Positions 36,401-43,851 of a DNA stretch of 64,000 nucleotides are shown piece after piece (position 1 is the first letter of the stretch; each line of letters opens with the position of its first letter). A program made the translations under genes and the position numbers. The notes under the pieces were generated by a model. The model saw only the letters and a list, made by a program, of their open reading frames with translations, was not told where the DNA came from and ran no database searches. The stretch is from Phormidesmis sp963789215 (GTDB lineage: Bacteria > Cyanobacteriota > Cyanobacteriia > Phormidesmidales > Phormidesmidaceae), in the NCBI GenBank assembly GCA_963789215.1, contig CAWBJY010000011.1, positions 434,001 to 498,000 on the forward strand, read 5' to 3'.

Positions 36401-36958
36401 TTTACCGCCTTTATTGAGAACAACAAGAACATCATGCCGGCGCTGATAGTGGTGACGCAGCGGCCTCGTGATTTGACCCGGCAGCAGCTAAAGGCATTGC
36501 AGCTAGCGCTGGCGGATGCGGGGTATTCGAAGACGCAGCTGAAGGCGGCCTGGCGTGAGAAAACGAATGAGGATATTGCAGCTTCGATTATTGGCTATGT
36601 GCGGCAGGCGGCATTAGGCGATGCGCTGGTGCCCTATGAGGAGCGGGTGCGGCGAGCAATGAAGAAGATTTTGGCGAGTCAGAAGTGGAGTGCGCCGCAG
36701 CGTAAGTGGCTAGAGCGAATTGGGAAGCAGTTGGAGAAGGAATATGTGGTGGATCGGGAGGCGTTTGATCGGGGGGCATTTAAACGAGAGGGAGGATTTC
36801 AGAGGCTAAATAAGGTGTTTGAGGGAAGATTAGAGCAGGTGTTGAGTGAGATTAATCAGTCGCTGTGGGAGAAGAGTAGGAGTATAAAACTATTGCTCAG
36901 TGTCATCGGTGCCGCTCGAGCATTTTCTTCGTCTGACGTAGCGAACAACTTCATTTAG
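33467..36958 (+). CDS. hsdR: Type I restriction enzyme, HsdR subunit
   Basis: 1163 residues. N-terminal DUF4145-like helical domain (~17-125), a coiled coil (~145-240), a PD-(D/E)xK nuclease domain with GRADYVLF (Asp ~302) and TIEAKRRR (Glu315, Lys317), then a translocase: Walker A ATGTGKTKT near 452, DECHRGY, TGIDVPEICN and QMLGRATRLCD. The C-terminal EcoEI-type domain follows (~865 onward). The family translocates DNA and cuts when HsdM/HsdS meet unmodified sites. The last 22 residues come from an inserted sequence; the original end (LWEKSS) survives in the second 67-bp repeat. Confidence 0.93.
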   Translation: MQASKNFAFLKAYSLELVRLGTLAEHYFANDPNTCLIKLRQFGEQLAQLVAAKVGLYEDPEENQFELLQRLDRRGAITGQAEQLFHEIRKIGNRATHGSYGEHGAALSHLKYARLLGIWFHRSYGGTTNFKPGPFIPPENPERETETLRAELERLRAEFLQQQAKLTETQSQAEQAQAQAEEETEIRQLAEALLLETEAKVEESVVREQAARMRLDAQLAKMQVEAMQAPAQEIQQAIATAQAVESELDLDERETRRLIDAQLRAVGWEVDTETIAYGRGSRPQKGKNLAIAEWPTADGRADYVLFVGLCAIATIEAKRRRKDVSGAIDQAKRYSRGYKIRGDETLPDGPWGEYKIPFVFATNGRAFLAQLETKSGIWFCDVRKPKNLRRALRSWYSPAGLVDTLAQDVDKADAQLAQEPFNYGLDLRDYQIKAILAAEGAIAQGQRNLLLAMATGTGKTKTCIALVYRLLKTKRFRRVLFLVDRTALGEQAANAFKDTRMESLQTFADIFEIKDLEDADTERETKVHIATVQSFVKRLLYPSEPVGSETSNALSADQYDCIVVDECHRGYLLDRELSDTELSFRDFGDYVSKYRAVLEYFDAVKIGLTATPALHTAEIFGTPVFSYSYREAVIDGYLIDHEPPIRPVTALAEDGMTWHVGEDVEYFDPKTGQLNLAQAPDEIKVDVAQFNRKVITPEFNRVVCDFLAEQIDPEMGKTLIFCVNNDHADLVTNLLKDSMQKRYGSINDDDVKKITGASDQPMQLIRRYKNEASPKIAVTVDLMTTGIDVPEICNLVFLRRVKSRILYEQMLGRATRLCDEIDKTFFRVFDPVGLYQAISEFSTMKPVVVNPKISFAQLVDELTAVSEPSAAGEILDQLVAKLQRKKRHLSEAQTEGIERLAGMPVNEVADYLKQCEALAAASWFKQRQQIAKLLDRRDGGSNPMLVSYHADELRRVEQGFGVAEDGTEYGKPEDYLESFTAFIENNKNIMPALIVVTQRPRDLTRQQLKALQLALADAGYSKTQLKAAWREKTNEDIAASIIGYVRQAALGDALVPYEERVRRAMKKILASQKWSAPQRKWLERIGKQLEKEYVVDREAFDRGAFKREGGFQRLNKVFEGRLEQVLSEINQSLWEKSRSIKLLLSVIGAARAFSSSDVANNFI
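36813..36879. repeat. 67-bp direct repeat, copy 1 (inside hsdR)
   Basis: Matches 37125-37191 at 65 of 67 positions. It encodes VFEGRLEQVLSEINQSLWEK of HsdR and is read through into the insert. Together the copies bracket a 245-bp foreign-looking segment. Confidence 0.95.
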
Positions 36959-37124
36959 CCAAAGCACACCTAGCTCCCAGTCCTCGATCATTGCGTTGTG
37001 GGGTTTATGGCTGTCTTCACACTCAAACACGTAGCTGAACTTGTATGGAATCTTACGCAATGGTTTCTGTACTGGGCCGAACAGCTTTAACTGATTGAAC
37101 AAGCTGTTCCATTCTGGCTTCCAC
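36890..37124 (-). pseudogene. Fragment of another protein inserted antisense at the hsdR 3' end
   Basis: The minus strand of the insert is open through its whole length and reads HLWKPEWNSLFNQLKLFG, KPLRKIPYKFSYVFECED, HNAMIEDWELGVLWLNEVV, then stops at 36890. This is dense, protein-like sequence that resembles an internal stretch of a conserved bacterial protein which I cannot name. It has no start of its own, since the frame runs into repeat copy 2. A gene fragment carried in by the insertion is the best reading; a 70-residue product from TTG 37102 is possible. Confidence 0.5.
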
Positions 37125-37191
37125 AGGTGTTTGAGGGGAGACTAGAGCAGGTGTTGAGTGAGATTAATCAGTCGCTGTGGGAGAAGAGTAG
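37125..37191. repeat. 67-bp direct repeat, copy 2 (original hsdR end)
   Basis: Carries what was probably the original HsdR end: the frame gives SLWEKSS and then TGA. The two mismatches to copy 1 are silent or near-silent in the HsdR frame, which fits a not very recent duplication or gene conversion. Confidence 0.92.
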
Positions 37192-37197
37192 TTGAGT

Positions 37198-38469
37198 ATG
37201 GTCTATCGCATATTGCATTGCGGAAAATTGCTGAGGAATTATAACCTTTGCATGGAGTACTCAGTAGCTGGCTTTAGCACACGAGGCCCGAGCGAAGGAG
37301 ATAATCTGTTTCTTGTGGTGAAGTCTGGCAGACAGACTATCTGTGGGCTGCGCGCTCGACTAGGAGAGCAGACTGATCAGCGGCCTTGGCCCAATTCAGA
37401 CCGTTATGTATCGGCATACAGACTAGTTGATGTTGAATACGCTGAGCCTTTTGACATTCGGTTTCTTGCGGATCATGGTGGAAAGTACTGGCCGCTTAAG
37501 TTTCTTCAAGGTGCCAAGCCTATCAAGGTAGAAACTGCTGTGCAAGCTCTGAACATGGCCTTTGACGAGCATCGTACTGAAGATTTTGTGCGGAAGGTGG
37601 AGGAAAATCCATCAGATATAGATGAAGAACTAGAAGAAGACCCTCAGTTAGAGATCGATCCTACAGAACTTCCAGATGTTGTATCAGAAGTTCCGGAAGC
37701 TAAAATTAATGTAATGGGAACTTTTCAGACAATTTCATTCAAAAATGAAACAGATCCGCTTCGCGGTTTGGAAGCGCTTGTAAATGAAAATTTCTATGAT
37801 CTCTTTCCTCGATATTCTCCTGAGCGATCGCTGTTAATTTCAGAGAACCGGTTATTTCTATCTTCTGGTGTCGAGGCGCGTGGCGAGCAGTCTATTAAAG
37901 GAATCCGCTCTATTCCTGATGCACTTTTGATTGTCTTTAGTGAGGATGCGGAAAGACCCTTTAAGATTGCGCTCATTGAGTACGAGTGTTTCGGTGAGAG
38001 CAAAGCAAGTTCGCAGAAAAAATCAAACTACCTAAATGGGCATATCATCCCTCAGCTCATGCGCTTTGCTTCGGCATTTAGCATTGTGACTGATAAGCAA
38101 ATACGCGAACAGACAATCAAGTCCTGGGTTGATAAAGTCATACGTCATATATTCTCAGAGCCTGAATATACTGACAAGATCTCTGATTGGATGAAGCATA
38201 TCCAGCCTGACTTATCCGATCAACTAATCGGTCGCGAGATTGATAGAACTCTCACAGAAGCTTTTCAAACAGCACTACAAATTCTCTTGATTATTGATGA
38301 GCTTAGTGATGAACAGGAAGATACGATTAACAGCGTTATTCGAGCCTTCAAGCTGGAGAACGGTGAGAGCATAGAGTTTATTTCTTACATCGTAAGGCTT
38401 GAGCAACGCATCCGTATCTTAGAGATTGATGCAGAGGTTGACGCAGAGTATGCGTTATCAGTGCAGTGA
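37198..38469 (+). CDS. Unrecognised defence-island protein; possible EVE-like plus PD-(D/E)xK-like
   Basis: 423 residues from ATG 37198 (the frame opens at TTG 37192). I do not recognise it. Residues ~30-125 look like a small beta-rich domain (NLFLVVKSGRQTICGLRARL, RPWPNSDRYVSAYRLVDVEY, WPLKFLQGAKPIKV), reminiscent of EVE/PUA-like folds that bind modified bases. An acidic linker follows (~130-165). Residues ~215-300 carry SIPDALLIVF and, 16 residues later, KIALIEYECFGESK, the spacing and shape of a PD-(D/E)xK nuclease core. The rest is helical. It lies inside the hsd cluster, same strand, 7 bp after repeat copy 2. The domain reading is inference. Confidence 0.6.
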   Translation: MVYRILHCGKLLRNYNLCMEYSVAGFSTRGPSEGDNLFLVVKSGRQTICGLRARLGEQTDQRPWPNSDRYVSAYRLVDVEYAEPFDIRFLADHGGKYWPLKFLQGAKPIKVETAVQALNMAFDEHRTEDFVRKVEENPSDIDEELEEDPQLEIDPTELPDVVSEVPEAKINVMGTFQTISFKNETDPLRGLEALVNENFYDLFPRYSPERSLLISENRLFLSSGVEARGEQSIKGIRSIPDALLIVFSEDAERPFKIALIEYECFGESKASSQKKSNYLNGHIIPQLMRFASAFSIVTDKQIREQTIKSWVDKVIRHIFSEPEYTDKISDWMKHIQPDLSDQLIGREIDRTLTEAFQTALQILLIIDELSDEQEDTINSVIRAFKLENGESIEFISYIVRLEQRIRILEIDAEVDAEYALSVQ

Positions 38470-38605
38470 GTAGTCGTTTGTGCCACAGCACTCAGTTGAT
38501 CGATAGCTGCATATCGCCCTACAGCTGAATGAGGTCTTGTGACAGGTTTGCCAGGGACAGCAAGCATATGCGCTACTATTCTGGAAAGTCTATTAACAGC
38601 CGCTT

Positions 38606-38890
38606 ATGACTCAGTACCCTATTGACCAAGTACCTGACGATCGCTTCACCCAACTCGTGCATCAGGTCGAAGAAGGTACTACCGTTGAAGTGACACGGCA
38701 CGGTCAGCGGGTTGCTGTGATTTTGTCTGCTGAAGAATATGATCGCTTAGCTAATTCAAAGCAGGGATTTGGCGAGGCCGTCTTGGCATGGAGGAAGAGA
38801 TACGACGTAGATAACTGGGGCGACGATGTTGATATTGACGAAATTTTTAACGTACGTGATAAGTCTCCAGGTCGTGAGGTTGAGCTGTGA
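38606..38890 (+). CDS. Phd/YefM-type antitoxin
   Basis: 94 residues. The Phd pattern QLVHQVEEGTTVEVTRHGQR and VAVILSAEEYDRL is the DNA-binding part; the C-terminus (VDNWGDDVDIDEIF) is acidic and probably wraps the toxin. It overlaps the PIN toxin by 4 bp and sits between the unknown gene and hsdM. Confidence 0.88.
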   Translation: MTQYPIDQVPDDRFTQLVHQVEEGTTVEVTRHGQRVAVILSAEEYDRLANSKQGFGEAVLAWRKRYDVDNWGDDVDIDEIFNVRDKSPGREVEL

Positions 38891-39309
38891 TATTCGCACA
38901 GTTTTTGTTAGATACAAATGTGCTTTCTGAACCGCTCAAGCCCAAGCCCAACCAAAAAGTTTTAGAGCTTTTAGCTGCTAATAGCAATGCTATGGCAGTC
39001 TCGGCTACTTCCTATCATGAGATCGTTTTTGGGTATGCGAAGCTGATCGACTCTAGGCGAAAGCTCGGAATTGAAGCGTATGTTTATCAGGAAATTGAAG
39101 AGAAGCTACTGATACTACCTTACGACCAGCTAGCAGCAAAATGGCACGCCATGGAGCAGGCTAGGCTGAGACGTATAGGCAAAATTCCGCCTTCTCTTGA
39201 TGGACAGATTGCAGCCGTTGCAGCTACTAACAATCTTACTTTGGTCACTAGAAACGTCAAAGACTTTCAGAATTTTCAGGGCATAAAAATTGAAAACTGG
39301 TTTGAGTAA
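38887..39309 (+). CDS. PIN-domain toxin (VapC-like)
   Basis: 140 residues from GTG 38887. PIN acidic residues are visible: LLDTNVLSEP (first Asp), SYHEIVFGYA (Glu), PSLDGQIAAVAA (Asp) and VTRNVKDF (last acidic patch). VapC toxins cleave tRNA or rRNA. The partner antitoxin overlaps by 4 bp. hsdM begins 26 bp after this gene. Confidence 0.9.
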   Translation: MIFAQFLLDTNVLSEPLKPKPNQKVLELLAANSNAMAVSATSYHEIVFGYAKLIDSRRKLGIEAYVYQEIEEKLLILPYDQLAAKWHAMEQARLRRIGKIPPSLDGQIAAVAATNNLTLVTRNVKDFQNFQGIKIENWFE

Positions 39310-39335
39310 TTCTCTCTTCTTCTACATATATTTCT

Positions 39336-40753
39336 ATGAATGTAACGTCTGATATTGTCCAAAAGCTGTGGAACCTGTGCAATGTGCTGCGGGACGATGG
39401 CATTACCTATTTGCAGTATGTGACCGAGCTGACTTATCTGCTGTTTTTGAAGATGATGCAGGAGACGGAACAGGAGTCGCAGCTTCCTGAAGGCAAACGA
39501 TGGAGCGATTTGCTGGCGGTTGATGGGATTGAACAGCTTGAGTTTTATCGAGATTTGCTGCGCGATCTGGGAAAGAGTGAGAATAAGCGAGTGCAGGCGA
39601 TTTTTGCGAATGCGCAGACGAATCTGAAGCAGCCGCGCATTATTAAAAAGCTGGTGACTAGCATTGATGAGCTGGACTGGTATTCGGCAAAGGAGGAGGG
39701 GCTAGGTGATCTGTATGAGGGACTGCTAGAGAAGAATGCGGGTGAGAAGAAGTCGGGGGCGGGGCAGTACTTTACGCCGAGGCCGTTGATTGATTGCATG
39801 GTGATGCTGATGCAGCCGCAGGCGGGCGATCGCATCCAAGACCCAGCAGCAGGAACAGGCGGATTTTTGATTGCGGCGGATCGCTATATTAAGGCGCAGA
39901 CTGACGATTTGTTTGAGCTGAATGAGTCGGTGCAGGTATTTCAGCGGCAGCAGGCGTTTTATGGCATGGAGCTGGTGCAGGATGCGCACCGCCTGCTGTT
40001 GATGAATATGATGCTGCACGGCATAGAAAGCACGGTTGAGCTGGGTGATACGCTCTCGCCGAGTGGGACTCAGCTAGCGAAGGCGAATTTGATTTTGACC
40101 AATCCGCCGTTTGGGACGAAAAAGGGCGGCGGCAGCCCAACGCGGGATGATTTTACCTATCCGACCTCGAATAAACAGCTAGCGTTTTTGCAGCATATCT
40201 ATCGGAGTTTGGTGCCGGGGGACGGGCGGCGGTGGTGCTGCCAGACAACGTGCTGTTTGAGTCGGGACAGGGGCAGAACATTCGAGCGGATTTGATGGAC
40301 AAGTGCAATTTGCATACGATTTTGCGGCTGCCGACGGGGATATTTTATTCGCCGGGGGTGAAGACGAATGTGTTGTTCTTTCGGCGGGGGAAGTCGGAGA
40401 AGGGGAATACCCAGAATGTGTGGGTGTATGACCTGCGCACGAATATGCCGAAGTTTGGCAAGCGGACGCCGCTGACGAGGGCACACTTCAAACCTTTTGA
40501 GGCTTGCTATGGAGAGGATGCGAATGGGGAGAGCGATCGCACTGACCAGGGCGAGAAAGGACGGTTTCGCTGCTTTGATCGGGCGTTTATTGCCCAGCGG
40601 GGTGAGAACTTAGATATTTCTTGGCTGCGGGATGAGAGCCTGCAGTCGGTGGAGGATTTGCCCGAGCCAGATGAGATTGCATCGGCGATAATGGAGAAGC
40701 TACAGGTGGCGATGACTGAGATGCAGGTGTTGAGTGCGCTTTTGGAGGAGTAA
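39336..40753 (+). pseudogene. hsdM: Type I modification methylase HsdM, one-base frameshift
   Basis: Two frames together give a ~472-residue N6-adenine methylase. Frame 1 (to about 40217): N-terminal helical HsdM_N domain, GAGQYFTPRPLIDCM, motif I DPAAGTGGFL and motif IV LTNPPFGTKKGGG. Frame 2 (from about 40222): VVLPDNVLFESG, LPTGIFYSPGVKTNVLFF and the C-terminal helices. The break is in CCGGGGGACGGG; a sixth G would restore PGGRAAVVLPDN. Without that base the product ends ~30 residues past the NPPF motif. A sequencing error, a loss or phase variation are the options. Confidence 0.88.
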
Positions 40754-40756
40754 GTA

Positions 40757-41119
40757 GTGAGTGGTGAAAGGACTAAACTGAAGCAGTCGGTAGAAGAACT
40801 GGTGCAAACGCGCTTACAGATTGACCGGACGCAAATTGTGGCGCTCTGTGAGCAATTTGACATTATTGAGCTAGGGATATTTGGCTCGGTGTTACGAGAG
40901 GATTTTCGGGCAGACGGAGACAATCCGAGCGATGTGGATGTTTTAGTGGAGTTTGATGATAAGAAGCGTTTGTCTTGGCAGGCATGGTTGGATTTGCAGG
41001 CAGCCTTAGAAGCCCTGTTGCAGCGACGAGTTGATGTGGTTCGTAAGCACCTGCTGAAAAATCCTTATCGTCGAGCAGAAATTTTGAAGACGAATTGCAT
41101 TATGTATGAGCAATCTTAA
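40757..41119 (+). CDS. mntA: MntA-type nucleotidyltransferase antitoxin
   Basis: 120 residues from GTG 40757. Minimal nucleotidyltransferase core: LGIFGSVLREDF (GSxxR), then SDVDVLVEFDD (DxD) and RRVDVVRKHLL (third acidic position). MntA AMPylates its HepT toxin partner, which silences it. The gene starts 3 nt after hsdM and overlaps hepT by 14 bp, so it is embedded in the hsd operon. Confidence 0.88.
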   Translation: MSGERTKLKQSVEELVQTRLQIDRTQIVALCEQFDIIELGIFGSVLREDFRADGDNPSDVDVLVEFDDKKRLSWQAWLDLQAALEALLQRRVDVVRKHLLKNPYRRAEILKTNCIMYEQS

Positions 41120-41462
41120 TCGAGACCCGGCTGCTATTTGGGATATGGTTCAAGCGATTCAAGAGATCCAACAGTTTACGGCTGAATTCTCTGAAGATAG
41201 CTTTTTAGAAACGCTTTGGGTACAGCGAGTAGTCGAGCGGGATTTTGAGATTTTAGGAGAAGCGGCTCGGCGTGTGTCAATGGATTTTCAGCGAGAACAT
41301 GCGGATGTGGATTGGCGCAATACTATCGCACTTAGAAATGTGATTGCTCACCGATACGAACAGGTAGATTATGAGATCCTCTGGGATATTATTCAGACGG
41401 TTTTACCCAATCTCTTAGAGGCGTTAAAGACCCTTCTAGCTGATCTGCCTGAGCCGAATTAG
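41106..41462 (+). CDS. hepT: HepT-like RNase toxin (DUF86)
   Basis: 118 residues, all helical, with the HEPN signature RNVIAHRYEQVD (RX4HXY): the Arg and His form the RNase site, and the Tyr is the residue AMPylated by MntA. VERDFEILGEAARRVS is the family's central helix. The mntA-hepT order and overlap are standard. Confidence 0.9.
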   Translation: MSNLNRDPAAIWDMVQAIQEIQQFTAEFSEDSFLETLWVQRVVERDFEILGEAARRVSMDFQREHADVDWRNTIALRNVIAHRYEQVDYEILWDIIQTVLPNLLEALKTLLADLPEPN

Positions 41463-41845
41463 AGGTGCGGCCTATTCACGCCGACGACGCGCGCTACTCA
41501 CCCCATGAAGCACGACGATCGCCCACAATTAAATTACTCACAGCCAGAGATCTCTTGTTCGGGGGGTCTGGGGGAGGCTCTGCCCCCAGGCAGCACTTAA
41601 GCCACCCAGCAAAGGAGGGGCGTGGGGAGGAAATCCCCAAATCTTGATGCCTTGCGTTTTGCTTCTTTCCATTAGCTCTAGACGGCTCTTTTGATGGAAG
41701 GTAGCTCATATTTTACCTGCTGAATACCGTAGAATTCTTGAGTCTTTGACGTTTGTCATTCCGACAGACCGAACGTTTGTATAAAGCCGCAACCAAGTAC
41801 AATGTTGACCTGAATTCACTTCCTTTTAGTTTTAGTTAGTTGAGC
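41463..41845. other. Intergenic region with GC-rich hairpins between hepT and hsdS
   Basis: 383 bp without a supported gene. A strong hairpin CTGGGGG-AGGCTCTG-CCCCCAG lies at 41568-41589, and a second GGGGA-GGAAA-TCCCC about 40 bp later, followed by AT-rich sequence before hsdS. This composition (poly-G tracts, paired C tracts) is unlike the flanking coding DNA and looks like an intergenic repeat element inserted in the operon. It may separate hsdS transcription from the rest. Confidence 0.6.
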
Positions 41846-43362
41846 ATGGAAAATTCCACTGAATCGACACGTACCTTGCCAGAGGGCTGGTGTTTGGGAC
41901 GCTTAGAAGAGATTTGTTATAAGGTACAAAGTGGTTCGACTCCGAAAGGAAAACCATTTACTGACAAGGGTGATGTTCCTTTCCTAAAAGTGTATAACAT
42001 CGTGAAGCAGGAAATAGCTTTCGATTACAGGCCTCAATTTATCCCCAGGGAAGTTCAAGAATCTCAGTTAAGTCGTTCAATCGTGTTGCCTGATGATATT
42101 TTGATGAACATTGTTGGCCCTCCTTTAGGAAAGGTTGCTGTCGTAACCAATCAATTTCCAGAATGGAACCTTAATCAAGCGTTGGTTCTGCTTCGACCAA
42201 GAACAATCCTAGAAAACCAATATCTCTATTATTTTCTATTAGGGGGCGATTTTGTTCGGGATATCATGAGTGAGACAAAAGGATCTGTTGGGCAAGTGAA
42301 TATATCTTTAACCCAATGTAGAAATTGTGAAATCCCTCTCCCTCCCCTCAACGAGCAACACGCATCGTCAACAAAATCGAAGCCCTAACCGCCCGCAGCC
42401 GCAAAGCCCGCGAAGCCCTAGACGCCATCCCCGCCCTACTCGACCAGTTTCGGCAGTCCGTCCTCGCCGCCGCCTTCCGGGGCGACCTCACCGCCGATTG
42501 GCGCGAGCAGAACCCTAATGTAGAGCCTGCGGAAAAGTTGTTGGAGCGGATCACATTGTCGCTCCAATGCAGTCAAAAAGAAATCTCCTGTGAGATATCA
42601 AGACGTAATTCAGAAATCCCTGAAAAATGGGTACAGACAAAGTTGAAAGCTGTTGTGAATAAGATTGAGGCTGGTAAAAACTTCAAATGTCCAGAAATCT
42701 CCGTCACTAGAGATACTGTAGGACTTGTAAAAATCAGTGCGGTGACTTGGGGTGATTTTGATCCTTCTGAAACAAAGACAGTTCAAGATCCTAAAAAGAT
42801 AAACAAAGACCTTTTCATAAAGAAAGGAGATTTTCTAGTTACAAGGGCTAATACTTTAGAGCTAGTCGGAGCTTCAGTCGTCGTTGATGAAATTGATTAT
42901 AAAATAATGCTCAGCGATAAGGTTTGGCGAGTCCATACGACAGAAATAAATAAGGACTACCTAAATTTTTACTTGCGTTCAAAAGCAGGAAGAAAAGAAA
43001 TCGAGTCAAGAGCCTCTGGAAATCAACAATCGATGAGAAATATATCTCAGAAAGCGTTCTTGGAAATCGTGATAGCTTTTCCACCACCGGAAGAGCAGGT
43101 AGAGATAGTTCGGCGAATAAAAGAAATGTACTCCGTTATCGACGGTATTCAGCTTACGCACAAAGGCTCTATACCAGATCTAGACAGCCTGAATCAATCC
43201 ATCCTCGCCAAAGCCTTTCGAGGCGAACTCGTCCCCCAAGACCCCACCGACGAACCCGCCACCCTCCTCCTCCAGCGCATCCAAGCCGAACGCGAAAAGC
43301 TAAATGCAAAATCCAAGAGCAAAGCCAAAGCTGGAACCAAGCGAAAAAAACAAAAGCCCTAA
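41846..43362 (+). pseudogene. hsdS: Type I specificity subunit HsdS, one-base frameshift
   Basis: Two frames together give a ~505-residue HsdS. Frame 1, from ATG 41846: first target-recognition domain (LPEGWCLGRLEEICYKVQSG to CEIPLPPLNEQ). Frame 2, from about 42361: central conserved helices (RIVNKIEALTARSRKAREAL, LAAAFRGDLTADWRE), second target-recognition domain (IPEKWVQTKLKAVVNKIEAG to FPPPEEQVEIV), and C-terminal helices with SILAKAFRGELVPQDP. The break is at CAACACGCATC (42355-42361); one added base restores NEQxRIVNKIE. The two TRDs have different codon use from the GC-rich central and terminal helices. Confidence 0.88.
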
Positions 43363-43435
43363 GCAATTCGCCAAAGAGGAAGCTTCACCAACGCGCTCCA
43401 ACACAGGCTCATTCATCCTGCCACCGACCTAACAG

Positions 43436-43630
43436 CACTTGACTACCGCCAAAAATCAGCTTATCTTCAGTTTTAAGCTGTGATGCCTATCACGGTTCTA
43501 CTATCAGAACTCAATTTCACTTAGCGCCATCGGCAGGTGTACCACCACCCACCGACGGCTAACCCCCTGGATTAACAGACAATCCTGGCGGCTTAGGGAC
43601 AACTTTACCTTAGCCACCTCGACGAGCACC
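43436..43630. repeat. Repeated module, copy A (noncoding part)
   Basis: Closely similar to 51913-52105, roughly four in five bases by eye. It contains AAAAATCAGC, a TGTGA-N6-TCAC palindrome, CAGAACTCAATT, CACCCACCGAC and CTTTACCTTAGCCACCTCGAC. It leads straight into a broken copy of the small ORF that follows copy B. Confidence 0.85.
43479..43494. promoter_or_regulatory. CRP-like palindrome, copy A
   Basis: TGTGATGCCTATCACG matches the CRP consensus TGTGA-N6-TCACA except for the last base. Cyanobacterial SyCRP1 binds the same consensus. It is conserved in copy B with one spacer change. A small RNA hairpin (GTGAT/ATCAC) is an alternative. Confidence 0.45.
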
Positions 43631-43651
43631 GCCGCCACCGCCTTACCCGAT

Positions 43652-43843
43652 GCGCCGCCGCCCCCCACCGACGAGCAAGCCCCCGTTCGCCATTTGCTAT
43701 TCGGCAACCTGCGCGCCGTGCAAACCACCATCCGGATTTTGTACAAGCAGGGCTACGCCGAACCGAACGACTGGAGCGAGCCGATTCCTACCGGTAGAGC
43801 GAATGAGGGGGTGGCGATTTTGACTAAACGCGTCAAGCTGTAG
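43652..43843 (+). pseudogene. Broken copy of the small GYAEPNDWSEP protein
   Basis: The frame open to 43843 reads APVRHLLFGNLRAVQTTIRI, LYKQGYAEPNDWSEPIPTGR and AILTKRVKL, nearly identical to the C-terminus of the protein at 52181-52462. No ATG, GTG or TTG start exists upstream in frame, because the ~120 bp that hold the start in the intact copy are missing here. Confidence 0.7.
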
Positions 43844-43851
43844 CGCGATCG

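Noticed and set aside
43504..43746. 80-codon minus-strand frame in repeat copy A
   Set aside because: It is antisense to the relic of the small GYAEPNDWSEP protein, whose plus-strand frame is clearly the conserved one.
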